DNA of 35,196 nucleotides from Acidaminococcaceae bacterium UBA2453 (GTDB lineage Bacteria > Bacillota > Negativicutes > Acidaminococcales > Acidaminococcaceae). Where the stretch lies: assembly GCA_002342505.1 (NCBI GenBank), contig DDQB01000012.1, positions 1,039-36,234 of the forward strand. The letters run 5' to 3'. The notes beneath the pieces are model-generated. The model did not search any database, had not been told where the DNA came from, and worked only from the letters and a program-made list of their open reading frames with translations. The translations under genes and the position numbers were made by a program. Shown here one piece after another: positions 24,056-33,281 of this stretch (positions are counted from its first letter, which is position 1; every line of letters starts with the position of its first letter).

Positions 24056-25879
24056 ATGTGTGGAATAGTGGGGTTTACAGGAGCGCAAAGCGCCGCGCCC
24101 ATCCTGTTGGATGGATTAAAGAAACTGGAATACCGGGGCTATGATTCCGCGGGGATCGCGGTCATGGCCGGCCGTGAAATTTCGGTCCATAAGGTTACAG
24201 GGCGGATCGCCAATCTGTGCGAGAAGACGGATGACGGTTTACGCGTACCCGGGACAACGGGTATCGGGCATACCCGCTGGGCCACCCACGGCGCGCCTAC
24301 GGAGGAAAACGCCCATCCCCATGTAAGCAACGACGGACGGTTTGCCATCGTTCATAACGGCATCATTGAAAACTATATGACGCTGCGGGAAGAGCTGATC
24401 CGGGACGGGTACCGGTTTGAAAGCGAAACCGATACGGAGGTTATCGTCCACCTTATCGAAATGTTCTACCGGGGAGATGTACGGGAGGCGCTGATCAAGA
24501 CCACTAACCGCCTTCGTGGATCGTATGCGTTAGGCGTGATCTGTTCCGAGGAACCGGGGAAGATATACGCGGTGCGGGAGGCCAGTCCGCTGATCCTCGG
24601 TATCGGGCTTGGGGAGAACTATTTTGCTTCTGATGTGACTGCGCTGGTAAACCATACGCGAAATGTGATTTATCTGGAGGACGGCGAATTTGCGGAACTG
24701 TCAGAAGAAACAATACGGATCTTTGACTGTACCGGACAGGTTATCAGCCGCAAAGCCACCCGCATATTGTGGGATGTGCAGGCGGCGGAAAAAGGCGGCT
24801 ACGAGCATTTTATGCTGAAGGAGATTATGGAGCAGCCCGGGGCTGTCAGGGCAACCATTGCACCGCGGATTAAAGCGGGAAACGTCGAGTTTGAGGAGCT
24901 GGGAATGTCGGTTTCGGAAATTGCAGACATCCGCAATATTATCATTACGGCCTGTGGTTCCGCCTATTATGCCGGCTGTGCGGGAAAATACGCAATCGAA
25001 CGCCTGTGCCGCATACCGGTCAAGGTGGAACTGGCAAGCGAACTTCGCTACAGCGATCCGCTGATTGACGGGCACACGCTGCTGATCGTGATTTCCCAGT
25101 CGGGGGAAACGGCGGACACCATTGCCGCGATGAAAGAGTGCAAAGAAAGGGGAGCGAAGGCTCTTGCCATTGTGAATGTAGTAGGAAGCTCGGTAGCCAA
25201 GCTTGCGGATTATACGATATACACCTGGGCGGGGCCCGAAATCGCTGTGGCGACTACAAAAGGGTATACCACGCAGGTGGCGGTCCTGTATATGCTGGCT
25301 GTCTTTCTTGCGGACAAGCTGGGCCGGATCGGACAACAGAAAGCAAAGCTTGTCCGGGCGTTGCAGGCGCTGCCCCGCCAGATCCAGCAGGCGTTTGACC
25401 TGAACTCTTCGATCCCTGCGCTGGCCAAAAAATACCATGGAAGCAAATCCCTGTTCTTTATTGGAAGAAACACCGATTATGCTGTGGCGCTGGAAGGTGC
25501 GTTAAAAATGAAAGAAATCTCGTACCTGCACGCGGAAGCATATGCGGCAGGGGAACTGAAACACGGCACCATCGCCCTGATCGAAGAACATCAGCCTGTC
25601 ATCGCCCTTTGCTGCAATCCGTCCATTATGGAGAAGACACTGAGCAACATCGTGGAAGTGAAATCCCGCGGCGCGGAGGTACTGGCGCTGACCTTCCGGA
25701 ATAATCACAAGATTTTGTCTGTTGCGGACGATCTGCTGTTTGCGCCGGATATGGATCCCCTGTTTTCCGCGGTGGTGGAGATCGTTCCGCTGCAGCTGCT
25801 GGCTTATTATGTAGCAAAAGAAAACGGCTGTGATATTGATAAGCCGAAGAACCTGGCCAAGTCCGTTACCGTAGAGTAA
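24056..25879 (+). CDS. glmS: glucosamine-6-phosphate synthase (glutamine-fructose-6-P transaminase)
   Basis: 607 residues. The start is fixed at 24056 because the nucleophile must be the residue after Met (MCGIVGF, Cys2) and GGAGG precedes it. The N-terminal class II glutaminase domain has GHTRWATHG and HNGIIENY. Two SIS sugar-isomerase domains follow (SQSGETADT and related loops). The C-terminus KNLAKSVTVE carries the catalytic lysine. It uses glutamine nitrogen to make glucosamine-6-P for the cell wall. No glmS ribozyme is recognisable in the leader; control seems to be through the ANTAR-type attenuator. glnN follows 57 bases later. Confidence 0.96.
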   Translation: MCGIVGFTGAQSAAPILLDGLKKLEYRGYDSAGIAVMAGREISVHKVTGRIANLCEKTDDGLRVPGTTGIGHTRWATHGAPTEENAHPHVSNDGRFAIVHNGIIENYMTLREELIRDGYRFESETDTEVIVHLIEMFYRGDVREALIKTTNRLRGSYALGVICSEEPGKIYAVREASPLILGIGLGENYFASDVTALVNHTRNVIYLEDGEFAELSEETIRIFDCTGQVISRKATRILWDVQAAEKGGYEHFMLKEIMEQPGAVRATIAPRIKAGNVEFEELGMSVSEIADIRNIIITACGSAYYAGCAGKYAIERLCRIPVKVELASELRYSDPLIDGHTLLIVISQSGETADTIAAMKECKERGAKALAIVNVVGSSVAKLADYTIYTWAGPEIAVATTKGYTTQVAVLYMLAVFLADKLGRIGQQKAKLVRALQALPRQIQQAFDLNSSIPALAKKYHGSKSLFFIGRNTDYAVALEGALKMKEISYLHAEAYAAGELKHGTIALIEEHQPVIALCCNPSIMEKTLSNIVEVKSRGAEVLALTFRNNHKILSVADDLLFAPDMDPLFSAVVEIVPLQLLAYYVAKENGCDIDKPKNLAKSVTVE

Positions 25880-25883
25880 AAAT

Positions 25884-25913
25884 AAAGGAAGCGCTGATGA
25901 ATCAGCGCTTTCC
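25884..25913. repeat. miniature palindromic repeat between glmS and glnN (copy G)
   Basis: AAAGGAAGCGCTGAT followed by GAATCAGCGCTTTCC: the two termini of the dispersed repeat fused head to head, giving a near-perfect hairpin of about 12 pairs. No T-run follows, so readthrough from glmS into glnN is expected, perhaps with partial attenuation or an RNA processing point. Confidence 0.75.
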
Positions 25914-25936
25914 AAAGCAAAGTGAGGAGGATGAAA

Positions 25937-28024
25937 ATGATGAATGTCCCGAAATTATTTGGCAGTCTTACGTTTAATGAACGGGTGATGAAAGACCGGT
26001 TGCCGGCAAAAACGTTTGCAACATTCCGTAAGATGGTAGAGGAAGGGCTGCCTCTGACGCGGGAACTGGCCGATATGATGGCTTATGCCATGAAAGACTG
26101 GGCGCTGGAGAATGGCTGTACGCATTTTACCCATTGGTTCCAGCCCATGACCGGTATTACGGCGGAAAAGCACGACAGCTTTATCGCGCCGGCGGCAGAC
26201 GGACGGGTCATCATGGATTTTTCCGGCAAGGACCTGATCCAGGGCGAGCCGGACGCATCCAGTTTTCCTTCGGGCGGATTGCGCGCCACCTTTGAAGCCC
26301 GGGGATATACGGCCTGGGATCCTACCAGCTATGCGTTCATCAAGGATGGCTGCCTGTATATTCCTACAGCCTTCTGTTCTTACACGGGCGATGTGCTGGA
26401 TAAAAAAACACCGCTGCTGCGTTCCATTACCGTATTAAGCGAAGCGGCGAAACGGCTGCTGGCGATCCTGGGAACGCCTACGGAAAAAGTCATTACCAAT
26501 GTTGGGCCGGAACAGGAATATTTCCTGGTAGATAAGGCCATGTGGGAAAAACGGAAAGACCTGGTCTTTACGGGGCGGACGCTGTTCGGCGCCAGACCGC
26601 CAAAGGGACAGGAGATGGAGGATCACTATTTTGGAGCGATCAAACCCAGGGTAAAAGCCTTTATGGAAGAATTAAACGAAGAACTGTGGAAACTGGGGAT
26701 CCCGGCCAAAACGGAGCATAATGAAGTGGCGCCTGCCCAGCACGAACTGGCGCCTGTATACACCACTGTGAATCTGGCCTGTGATTACAACCAGCTGACC
26801 ATGGAATTCATGAAACGTATTGCGTTAAAGCATAACATGGTCTGCCTGCTGCACGAAAAACCCTTTGCCGGTGTAAATGGCAGCGGCAAACATAATAACT
26901 GGTCCCTTTCCACACTGGAAGGGAAAAACCTGCTGGACCCGGGAACCGATGTATACCACAACAACCAGTTTCTGCTGTTCCTTGCGGCAATCATCAAAGG
27001 GGTGGACGAATATCAGGACGCGCTGCGGGGCACAGTAGCCAGCGCAGGAAACGATCATCGGCTGGGCGCCAATGAAGCGCCGCCCGCTATCGTCAGCATC
27101 TTTCTGGGCACGGAGCTGACAGGGGTTCTGGAAGCCATTGCGGCAGGGGAGGAATACAAGCCGCATGGACATATCCAGATGAAAATCAGCGGCAATACGG
27201 TTCCGGCCCTGAGCAAGGATAATACAGACCGCAACCGGACTTCGCCCTTTGCTTTTACCGGAAACAAATTTGAGTTCCGCATGGTTGGTTCCCAGGCCAG
27301 CCTCGCCTGTCCCAATGCCTACCTGAACACCATTGTTGCAGAGGAACTGGAATGGGTGGCGGAACGGATAGAAGGAACGAAGCAGGAAGAAATGGACAAG
27401 GCAGTCAAAAACCTGGTGAAGGAAATATACCTTGCCCATAAACGCATCGTATTCAACGGCAACGGATATACGGACGAATGGGTGAAAGAAGCGGAACGCC
27501 GCGGGCTGTACAATAACAAGTCTACGCCGGAAGCGCTGGCCTGCATGTGCAGCAAAAAAAATGTGGATCTTGTAGTGAAGCACGGAATTTTTACCAAAAC
27601 AGAAGTATTGTCCCGTTGCGAGATCCAGTACGAACTGTACAACAAAACGCTGAATATTGAAGCGCTGACCATGCTGGATATGCTGTACAAAGATCTGCTG
27701 CCTGCGTCGAAAGCCTATTTGAAAGATCTGGGAGCGGTTGCCCTGAGCGAAAATGAACTGGGCCTGCAGCCGGACACAGCGCTATTTAAAAAATTGCAGA
27801 AAGCGACAGTGGCTATGTATAAAGATGGCGAGATGCTGGCAAAAGAGCTGGGAAAAGCGGAACAGATCGAAGACCAGAAAAAAGCCAGCGCCCTATATCA
27901 CGATAAGGTGCTGCCGGCCATGGAATCGCTGCGGCGCAGCGGCGATGCGGTGGAAGCGTTGCTGGGTAAGAACTATTTGCCGTACCCGACCTATGGGGAA
28001 TTGCTGTTCGGCATCAACAACTAA
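25937..28024 (+). CDS. glnN: glutamine synthetase type III
   Basis: 695 residues when started at ATG 25937, six bases after GAGGAGG (25940 also possible). The length of about 700 and the motifs VGPEQEYFLVD, NEVAPAQHELAP, KPFAGVNGSGKHNNWS and NRTSPFAFTGNKFEFRMVGS are those of GSIII rather than the approximately 450-residue GSI. It makes glutamine from glutamate and ammonia. No separate promoter is obvious, so it is probably cotranscribed with glmS under the antitermination control described at 23831-23845. The enzyme that makes glutamine and one that consumes it would then share one switch. Confidence 0.95.
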   Translation: MMNVPKLFGSLTFNERVMKDRLPAKTFATFRKMVEEGLPLTRELADMMAYAMKDWALENGCTHFTHWFQPMTGITAEKHDSFIAPAADGRVIMDFSGKDLIQGEPDASSFPSGGLRATFEARGYTAWDPTSYAFIKDGCLYIPTAFCSYTGDVLDKKTPLLRSITVLSEAAKRLLAILGTPTEKVITNVGPEQEYFLVDKAMWEKRKDLVFTGRTLFGARPPKGQEMEDHYFGAIKPRVKAFMEELNEELWKLGIPAKTEHNEVAPAQHELAPVYTTVNLACDYNQLTMEFMKRIALKHNMVCLLHEKPFAGVNGSGKHNNWSLSTLEGKNLLDPGTDVYHNNQFLLFLAAIIKGVDEYQDALRGTVASAGNDHRLGANEAPPAIVSIFLGTELTGVLEAIAAGEEYKPHGHIQMKISGNTVPALSKDNTDRNRTSPFAFTGNKFEFRMVGSQASLACPNAYLNTIVAEELEWVAERIEGTKQEEMDKAVKNLVKEIYLAHKRIVFNGNGYTDEWVKEAERRGLYNNKSTPEALACMCSKKNVDLVVKHGIFTKTEVLSRCEIQYELYNKTLNIEALTMLDMLYKDLLPASKAYLKDLGAVALSENELGLQPDTALFKKLQKATVAMYKDGEMLAKELGKAEQIEDQKKASALYHDKVLPAMESLRRSGDAVEALLGKNYLPYPTYGELLFGINN

Positions 28025-28033
28025 AAACAAGAA

Positions 28034-28063
28034 GGGAGCGCCGCGTTTTCAATCGGCGCTCCC
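28034..28063 (-). terminator. terminator hairpin between glnN and carB
   Basis: GGGAGCGCCG pairs perfectly with CGGCGCTCCC around ten bases. The T-rich flank (TTCTTGTTTTT) is on the minus strand and overlaps the glnN stop, so it fits the carAB transcript best. Confidence 0.7.
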
Positions 28064-28114
28064 CTGAAGGAAAAGCAGACGGAACAGTCTGTTGCCATAA
28101 TCCTCCTGCTTGAA

Positions 28115-28149
28115 CGACGCTGTCGGGAAGACGCACCCCGGCAGTGTCG
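28115..28149 (+). terminator. second hairpin after glnN, possible + strand terminator
   Basis: CGACGCTGTCGGG and CCCGGCAGTGTCG form a 13-position stem with two G-U pairs, followed by CTTCATTGTTG. The T tract is imperfect. Confidence 0.45.
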
Positions 28150-28183
28150 CTTCATTGTTGTAATTGTAAAATGAGAACCTTTC

Positions 28184-28221
28184 TTAAGGAAGCGCTGATT
28201 AATTCGTCTGCACTTCCTTAA
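28184..28221. repeat. 38-bp miniature repeat (copy F)
   Basis: TTAAGGAAGCGCTGATT, AATTCGTCTGCA, then CTTCCTTAA: the left terminus joined to the outermost right terminus, with exact nine-base inverted ends. It ends two bases before the carB stop codon, in the shared 3' region of convergent glnN and carB. Confidence 0.8.
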
Positions 28222-28223
28222 TT

Positions 28224-31200
28224 CTATTTCGCGTCAATCGTGGATATGCCCATCGTCATTTCCTCCAGCACATCCAGCAGCATCCGTACGGTATCAAGAG
28301 AAGTGAGCATCACCGCGTTGTTTTGCGCGGCTGCCTGCCGGATGGCCACGCCGTCGCCGTAATGGACGCCGGAAAGGATGGCGCGGGTGTTGATGACATA
28401 GCTGACATAACCGGCGCGGATGGAGTCGAGGATCTCTTCGCTTCCTTCGCTTGGTTTGTGCCGGATCCGCGTGCGGATGCCATGCTTTTTCAGTACTTCG
28501 CCCGTCAGCGTGGTGGCTTCGATATTGAAGCCCATGTTGTAGAACCGACGGATCAGCGGGACGGTTTCTTCTTTATCTTCATCAGCCACGCTGACCACGA
28601 CGGTACCATAGTTTTTCAGGGTCAGGCCGGAAGCGATCAGCGCTTTGAAGGCGGCCCGGTGCAGCTTATCGTCGTAGCCGATGGCTTCCCCGGTGGACTT
28701 CATTTCCGGAGAAAGGTAAGCGTCCATACCCCGGAGTTTGGAGAAAGAAAAGGCGGGGCACTTCACGTAGTACCGAGTCTTTTCTTTCGGATACCGTTCA
28801 ACGATCCCCTGTTCCTGCAGGGATACGCCCAAAATGGCCAGGGCGCCGATGTCCGCCAGGCTGTAGCCGGTGGCTTTGGATAAGAAAGGAACGGTCCGGG
28901 AGGAACGGGGATTTACTTCAATAATGTAAACCTGTTCGCTGGCGTCTACGATGAACTGGATGTTAAACAGTCCTTTGATGCCGATTCCCAGTCCCAGTTT
29001 TTCCGTATAATCCAGTATCGTTTCCTTCACTTTTGGGGAAAGGCTGTAAGAAGGATACACGCTGATGGAATCGCCGGAATGGACGCCGGTCCGTTCCACC
29101 AGTTCCATGATGCCGGGCACAAATACGCGTTCCCCGTCGCAGACCGCGTCTACTTCCACTTCTTTGCCCCGGATGTATTTGTCCACCAGCACGGGCCTGT
29201 CTTCATCAACTTCCACTGCAGTCTTCAGGTAATCCCGCATATCCTTTTCCTTGCCCACGATCTGCATGGCCCGGCCCCCCAGAACGAAACTGGGGCGTAC
29301 CAGGACAGGATATCCGATGCGGCGGGCGGCTTCCATGCCGGCTTCGATGCTGGTGACCGCTTCGCCCCGGGGCTGGGGGATGTGCAGGGAAAGCAGCAGC
29401 TTTTCAAACAGGTCCCGGTTTTCCGCCCGGTCAATGGCGTCGCAGTCCGTACCGATGATCTTCACGCCTCGTTCCTTCAGCGGCTCGGCCAGGTTGATAG
29501 CGGTCTGTCCGCCTAAGGTGGCGATCACTCCGTCCGGTTTTTCCAGGTCTATGATGTTCATGACATCTTCCGGGCAGAGGGGTTCGAAATAGAGTTTGTC
29601 CGAACAGGTATAATCGGTAGAAACCGTTTCCGGGTTGTTGTTGATGATAATGGCTTCGTAACCGGCTTTCTGGATGGTCTGGACGGCATGTACGGTGGAA
29701 TAATCAAATTCCACGCCCTGCCCGATACGGATGGGCCCGGAACCCAGTACGATGATCTTCTTCCTGTCTGAAACGCGGGACTCGTTTTCTTCTTCGTAGG
29801 TGGAATAGAAGTAAGGAATGTAGCTTTCAAATTCGGAAGCGCAGGTGTCAATCATTTTATAGACCGGCGCGATCCCGTTCTGGCGCCGCAGCGCATAAAT
29901 TTCCCGTTCCGGCCGGTTCCACAGCAAGCCGATCTCTTTATCGGAAAAGCCGCGCTTCTTGGCAAACAGCAGCGTGGGAATGTCATTCGGCCTGTTGCGG
30001 ATCTCTGTTTCTGTTTCCACGATATTCCGGATTTTGCGCAGGAAAAAGCGGTCGATGGCCGTCCGGTCTGCAATGCTGTCCGCGTCGCAGCCAAGGCGGA
30101 ACAGTTGCGCAATGGCATAGATACGGTCATCTGTGCCGATGCGGATGTAGTCCAGCAGGTCTTCTTCCGAAACAGCGTCGAATTTTGGCAGATGGATATG
30201 AAAGGCGCCAATTTCCAGGGAGCGGATGCCTTTCAGCAGGCTTTCTTCAAAAGTCCGTCCAATGCTCATAGCTTCGCCCGTGGCTTTCATCTGGGTGGAC
30301 AGGGAATTGTTGGCGTCTGCGAATTTATCAAAAGGAAAACGCGGAAGCTTTGTCACCACGTAGTCCAGCGCAGGCTCAAAGGAAGCCGGTGTGTTGGCAA
30401 TCTGGATTTCGTCCAGCGTCATGCCGACACCGATTTTGGCGGAGACACGGGCGATAGGGTAGCCGCTGGCTTTGGATGCGAGGGCAGACGAACGGGAGAC
30501 ACGGGGATTCACTTCAATCAGATAATACTGGAACGAGTTGGGGTCCAGGGCAAACTGCACGTTGCATCCGCCTTCGATTTTCAGCGCCCGGATGATTTTC
30601 AGCGCGCTGTCCCGCAGCATGTGATACTCTTTATTGGTCAGGGTCTGGGAAGGGCAGACCACGATGGAATCGCCTGTGTGGATGCCCACCGGATCCAGGT
30701 TTTCCATGTTGCAGATAGCGATGGCTGTATCATTTTTGTCCCGTATGACTTCGTATTCGATTTCCTTGAATCCCCTGATGCTTTTTTCAATCAGCACTTC
30801 CCGGACGGGCGAAAGCTCCAGGGCATGTTTCATCAGGGGAATGAATTCCGTTTCACTATCCGCAAAACCGCCGCCGGTCCCGCCCAGGGTAAAGGCAGGA
30901 CGGAGGATGACCGGATAGCCGATTTTTTCTGCTGCTTTCAGCCCGTCCTCTACGGTGCCTGCAATGTCGGAAGGCAGCACCGGTTCCCCTAAGTTTTCGC
31001 AAAGCTCTTTGAACAGTTCCCGGTCTTCCGCCTGTTCGATGGAATGGCTGCCGGTTCCAAGGAGTTCCGTATGGCATTCGGCAAGGATCCCTTTCTTTTC
31101 CAGCTGCATGGCCAGGTTCAGGCCCGTCTGTCCGCCGATTCCCGGCAGGATGGCATCGGGGCGTTCGTAGCGTATGATCTTGGCAATATATTCCAGCGTC

Positions 31201-31406
31201 AGCGGCTCCATGTAAACCTTGTCCGCGATGCTGGTATCGGTCATGATAGTGGCCGGATTGGAATTGCAGAGAATGACTTCATATCCTTCTTCTTTCAGGG
31301 CCAGACAGGCCTGGGTTCCGGCATAATCAAATTCAGCGGCCTGCCCGATAACGATGGGCCCGGAACCGATGACAAGGATCTTTCGGAGGTCTGTTCTTTT
31401 AGGCAT
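28224..31406 (-). CDS. carB: carbamoyl-phosphate synthase large subunit
   Basis: 1060 residues, full length for bacterial CarB. Two homologous ATP-grasp halves, each opening with 'I(L/V)VIGSGPI.IGQ.(A/V)EFDY' (residues about 10 and 550), with 'EVNPR.SRSS' and 'EVNPRSSRT' metal/ATP motifs. A C-terminal MGS-like allosteric domain runs from about residue 925. It makes carbamoyl phosphate from ammonia (channelled from CarA), bicarbonate and two ATP for pyrimidines and arginine. It overlaps carA by eight bases, indicating translational coupling. Confidence 0.96.
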   Translation of the reverse strand: MPKRTDLRKILVIGSGPIVIGQAAEFDYAGTQACLALKEEGYEVILCNSNPATIMTDTSIADKVYMEPLTLEYIAKIIRYERPDAILPGIGGQTGLNLAMQLEKKGILAECHTELLGTGSHSIEQAEDRELFKELCENLGEPVLPSDIAGTVEDGLKAAEKIGYPVILRPAFTLGGTGGGFADSETEFIPLMKHALELSPVREVLIEKSIRGFKEIEYEVIRDKNDTAIAICNMENLDPVGIHTGDSIVVCPSQTLTNKEYHMLRDSALKIIRALKIEGGCNVQFALDPNSFQYYLIEVNPRVSRSSALASKASGYPIARVSAKIGVGMTLDEIQIANTPASFEPALDYVVTKLPRFPFDKFADANNSLSTQMKATGEAMSIGRTFEESLLKGIRSLEIGAFHIHLPKFDAVSEEDLLDYIRIGTDDRIYAIAQLFRLGCDADSIADRTAIDRFFLRKIRNIVETETEIRNRPNDIPTLLFAKKRGFSDKEIGLLWNRPEREIYALRRQNGIAPVYKMIDTCASEFESYIPYFYSTYEEENESRVSDRKKIIVLGSGPIRIGQGVEFDYSTVHAVQTIQKAGYEAIIINNNPETVSTDYTCSDKLYFEPLCPEDVMNIIDLEKPDGVIATLGGQTAINLAEPLKERGVKIIGTDCDAIDRAENRDLFEKLLLSLHIPQPRGEAVTSIEAGMEAARRIGYPVLVRPSFVLGGRAMQIVGKEKDMRDYLKTAVEVDEDRPVLVDKYIRGKEVEVDAVCDGERVFVPGIMELVERTGVHSGDSISVYPSYSLSPKVKETILDYTEKLGLGIGIKGLFNIQFIVDASEQVYIIEVNPRSSRTVPFLSKATGYSLADIGALAILGVSLQEQGIVERYPKEKTRYYVKCPAFSFSKLRGMDAYLSPEMKSTGEAIGYDDKLHRAAFKALIASGLTLKNYGTVVVSVADEDKEETVPLIRRFYNMGFNIEATTLTGEVLKKHGIRTRIRHKPSEGSEEILDSIRAGYVSYVINTRAILSGVHYGDGVAIRQAAAQNNAVMLTSLDTVRMLLDVLEEMTMGISTIDAK

Positions 31407-32499
31407 GGCGCTTCCCCTCTTTCTCCATCAGCCAAATAAAACGGTCGAACAGGTAGCCGCTGTCCTGCGGTCCCGGCGCGCTTTCCGGATGGTACTGCAC
31501 GCTGAATACACGGTCCTTTTCACATATTACGCCCTCTATCGTATGGTCCAGCAGGTTTACGTGGGTTATCGCCAGTGGTGTGCGGGCCAGGCTGTTTTTA
31601 TCTACGGCATAGGAATGGTTTTGTGAGGTGATTTCGATTTTTCCTGTGTCCAGGTTTTTAACCGGGTGATTGCCGCCCCGGTGCCCAAATTTCAGTTTGT
31701 AGGTTTTGGCTCCGTAAGCCAGGGAGATGATCTGATGGCCCAGGCAGATGCCAAACAGGGGAACGATTCCCAGCAGCTGCCGGATGGTTTCGATAGTCTG
31801 CGGAACGTCTGTCGGGTCGCCTGGCCCGTTGGAAATGAAGATTCCGTCCGGATGTAACGCTTTGATTTCTTCCGCGGAAGTATTCCAGGGCACGACTATC
31901 ACTTTGCAGCCGCGCCGATTCAGGGATCGCACAATGTTCTGCTTCATGCCGCAGTCAATGGCGACGACATGGAAGCGTTCCTGTTCTGCATGCGACACCC
32001 ATAGACTTTTGCAGCTGACGCGGGAAACGGCATCGGCGGGAAGCTGGCTTTCTTTTACTATGCGCAGTCCTTCTTCCAGCGGCATGGCGGCTTTTGTAAC
32101 CAGCGCCCTGCAGCTGCCGAAGTCGCGGATCGCCCGGTTCAGCCTTCGGGTATCCACGCCCTGGATCCCGGCAATACCATACTTCTTCATTACGGAATCC
32201 AACGTGGCGACGCTGCGGAAGTTGGACGGCTCGTCATTATATTCCCGCACGATCAGCGCGCCGATACCGGGCTGTGCCGACTCATAATCGTCTTCAGCCA
32301 TGCCGTAGTTGCCGATCAGCGGATATGTCATTACCACAGCCTGGTCGGTGTACGAGGGATCCGAAAGGATCTCCTGATAACCAACCATGGATGTATTGAA
32401 GACGACTTCCAGTACTTTGTCCCCTGCTGCGCCAAAAGCATATCCGTAATACTCCTGCCCGTTTTCCAGGATGATTTTCCGGTTAAAATTCATGACCAT
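31399..32499 (-). CDS. carA: carbamoyl-phosphate synthase small subunit
   Basis: 366 residues. The start at 32499 has GAGG eight bases upstream; an ATG two codons later is also possible. N-terminal CarA domain (ILENGQEYYGYAFG), then a class I glutaminase with nucleophile Cys252 (FGICLGHQ) and the C-terminal HPE (QYHPESAPG). It hydrolyses glutamine to supply ammonia to CarB. Its leader carries the same kind of attenuator as dapL and glmS. I see no PyrR-type pyrimidine attenuator. Confidence 0.96.
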   Translation of the reverse strand: MVMNFNRKIILENGQEYYGYAFGAAGDKVLEVVFNTSMVGYQEILSDPSYTDQAVVMTYPLIGNYGMAEDDYESAQPGIGALIVREYNDEPSNFRSVATLDSVMKKYGIAGIQGVDTRRLNRAIRDFGSCRALVTKAAMPLEEGLRIVKESQLPADAVSRVSCKSLWVSHAEQERFHVVAIDCGMKQNIVRSLNRRGCKVIVVPWNTSAEEIKALHPDGIFISNGPGDPTDVPQTIETIRQLLGIVPLFGICLGHQIISLAYGAKTYKLKFGHRGGNHPVKNLDTGKIEITSQNHSYAVDKNSLARTPLAITHVNLLDHTIEGVICEKDRVFSVQYHPESAPGPQDSGYLFDRFIWLMEKEGKRHA

Positions 32500-32521
32500 A
32501 ATCGCCGCCTCGTTTTCATTT

Positions 32522-32577
32522 CAAAAACTAAAGGCGCTCTTTGCCGTACACAAAATTGCACGGCAAAGAACGCCTTT
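32522..32577 (-). terminator. attenuator terminator of carAB
   Basis: On the minus strand AAAGGCG (32571-32577) pairs with CGCCTTT (32530-32536) and CTTTGCCGT pairs with ACGGCAAAG inside it. This gives a long two-part stem, followed by AGTTTTTG. It ends about 22 bases before the carA start. Confidence 0.85.
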
Positions 32578-32580
32578 GTT
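32569..32580 (-). promoter_or_regulatory. candidate ANTAR-binding hairpin, carA leader
   Basis: AAC-AAAGGC-GTT on the minus strand: only three stem pairs, but the same position, loop rule (A1, G4) and flanks as in dapL and glmS. It overlaps the 5' arm of the terminator. The stem is weak and would need protein stabilisation. Confidence 0.6.
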
Positions 32581-32589
32581 ATCTATAAA

Positions 32590-32619
32590 ATTGTAACACT
32601 GTCAGCGGGACTTTGTCAA
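32590..32619 (-). promoter_or_regulatory. carAB promoter
   Basis: Minus strand TTGACA (32614-32619), 18 bases, TACAAT (32590-32595). Transcription would start a few bases before the AAC-AAAGGC-GTT element. Confidence 0.75.
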
Positions 32620-32645
32620 ATAAATCATGAATAAAAATTCATTTT

Positions 32646-33251
32646 TTAATTTTTCTTTTTTCCCGTTTCTTTCTCGTGTATCTCCGCACTGGCGATGACA
32701 GCTTTGGCGACTGCCTTCAGGGAGAGCCTGCGGTTCATACTGAGTTTTTGCATGGCCTTAAACGCATCGCTCTCTGTAAATTTGTACTGATCCATCAGGA
32801 TGCCCTTGGCCCGGTCCAGCAGTTTTCGCGTTTCCAGATCGTCCTTTGCCTTGTCCAGCTCAGCGTTTAGACGCTGGAACGCGACAAACCGGTTCATTGC
32901 GATTTCCATGGCGGGGAAGAGTTCTTCTTCCCGGATCGGTTTCACCAGATAGGCGAATACGCCGGAATCGGTGGCCTGCTGCACAATTTCACGCTGGCTG
33001 TAGGCAGTCAGCAGAAGGACAGGCGCCAGCCGTTCATCCCCGATGGCTTTGGCCGCTGCCAGTCCGTTCATCTCCGGCATTTTTACGTCCATGATCACCA
33101 GATCCGGCTTTTCCTGTTTTGTGATATCTACGGCTGCTTTTCCATTTTCCGCTTCGCCGACAACCACATGTCCCGCTTCTTCCAGCATCTCGCGAAGGTC
33201 CAGACGCAACAATGCTTCATCGTCCGCGATCAGTATCCTTAACGGTTTCAC
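32646..33251 (-). CDS. ANTAR-domain response regulator (RNA-binding antiterminator)
   Basis: 201 residues from a GTG start (GGAGGGG five bases upstream). Receiver domain with acidic pocket Asp10/Asp11, phospho-acceptor Asp55 (VIMDVKMP), Thr82 and Lys104. A short coiled linker and an ANTAR domain from about residue 128 to 190 follow (AELDKAKDDLETRKLLDRAKGIL is split by the linker; the core is RKLLDRAKGILM). ANTAR regulators of the EutV/NasR/NasT/AmiR type bind paired hairpins in nascent RNA and stop termination, usually after phosphorylation and dimerisation. The gene lies 30 bases after its kinase. Four leaders in this window carry matching hairpins, making them the probable targets. Confidence 0.93.
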   Translation of the reverse strand: MKPLRILIADDEALLRLDLREMLEEAGHVVVGEAENGKAAVDITKQEKPDLVIMDVKMPEMNGLAAAKAIGDERLAPVLLLTAYSQREIVQQATDSGVFAYLVKPIREEELFPAMEIAMNRFVAFQRLNAELDKAKDDLETRKLLDRAKGILMDQYKFTESDAFKAMQKLSMNRRLSLKAVAKAVIASAEIHEKETGKKKN

Positions 33252-33281
33252 ACATACCCCTCCATTACAACAAAATCACTA

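Noticed and set aside
32522..32645. PyrR-type pyrimidine attenuator before carAB
   Set aside because: Only one terminator is present and no PyrR binding-loop sequence is seen. The hairpin agrees better with the dapL and glmS leaders.
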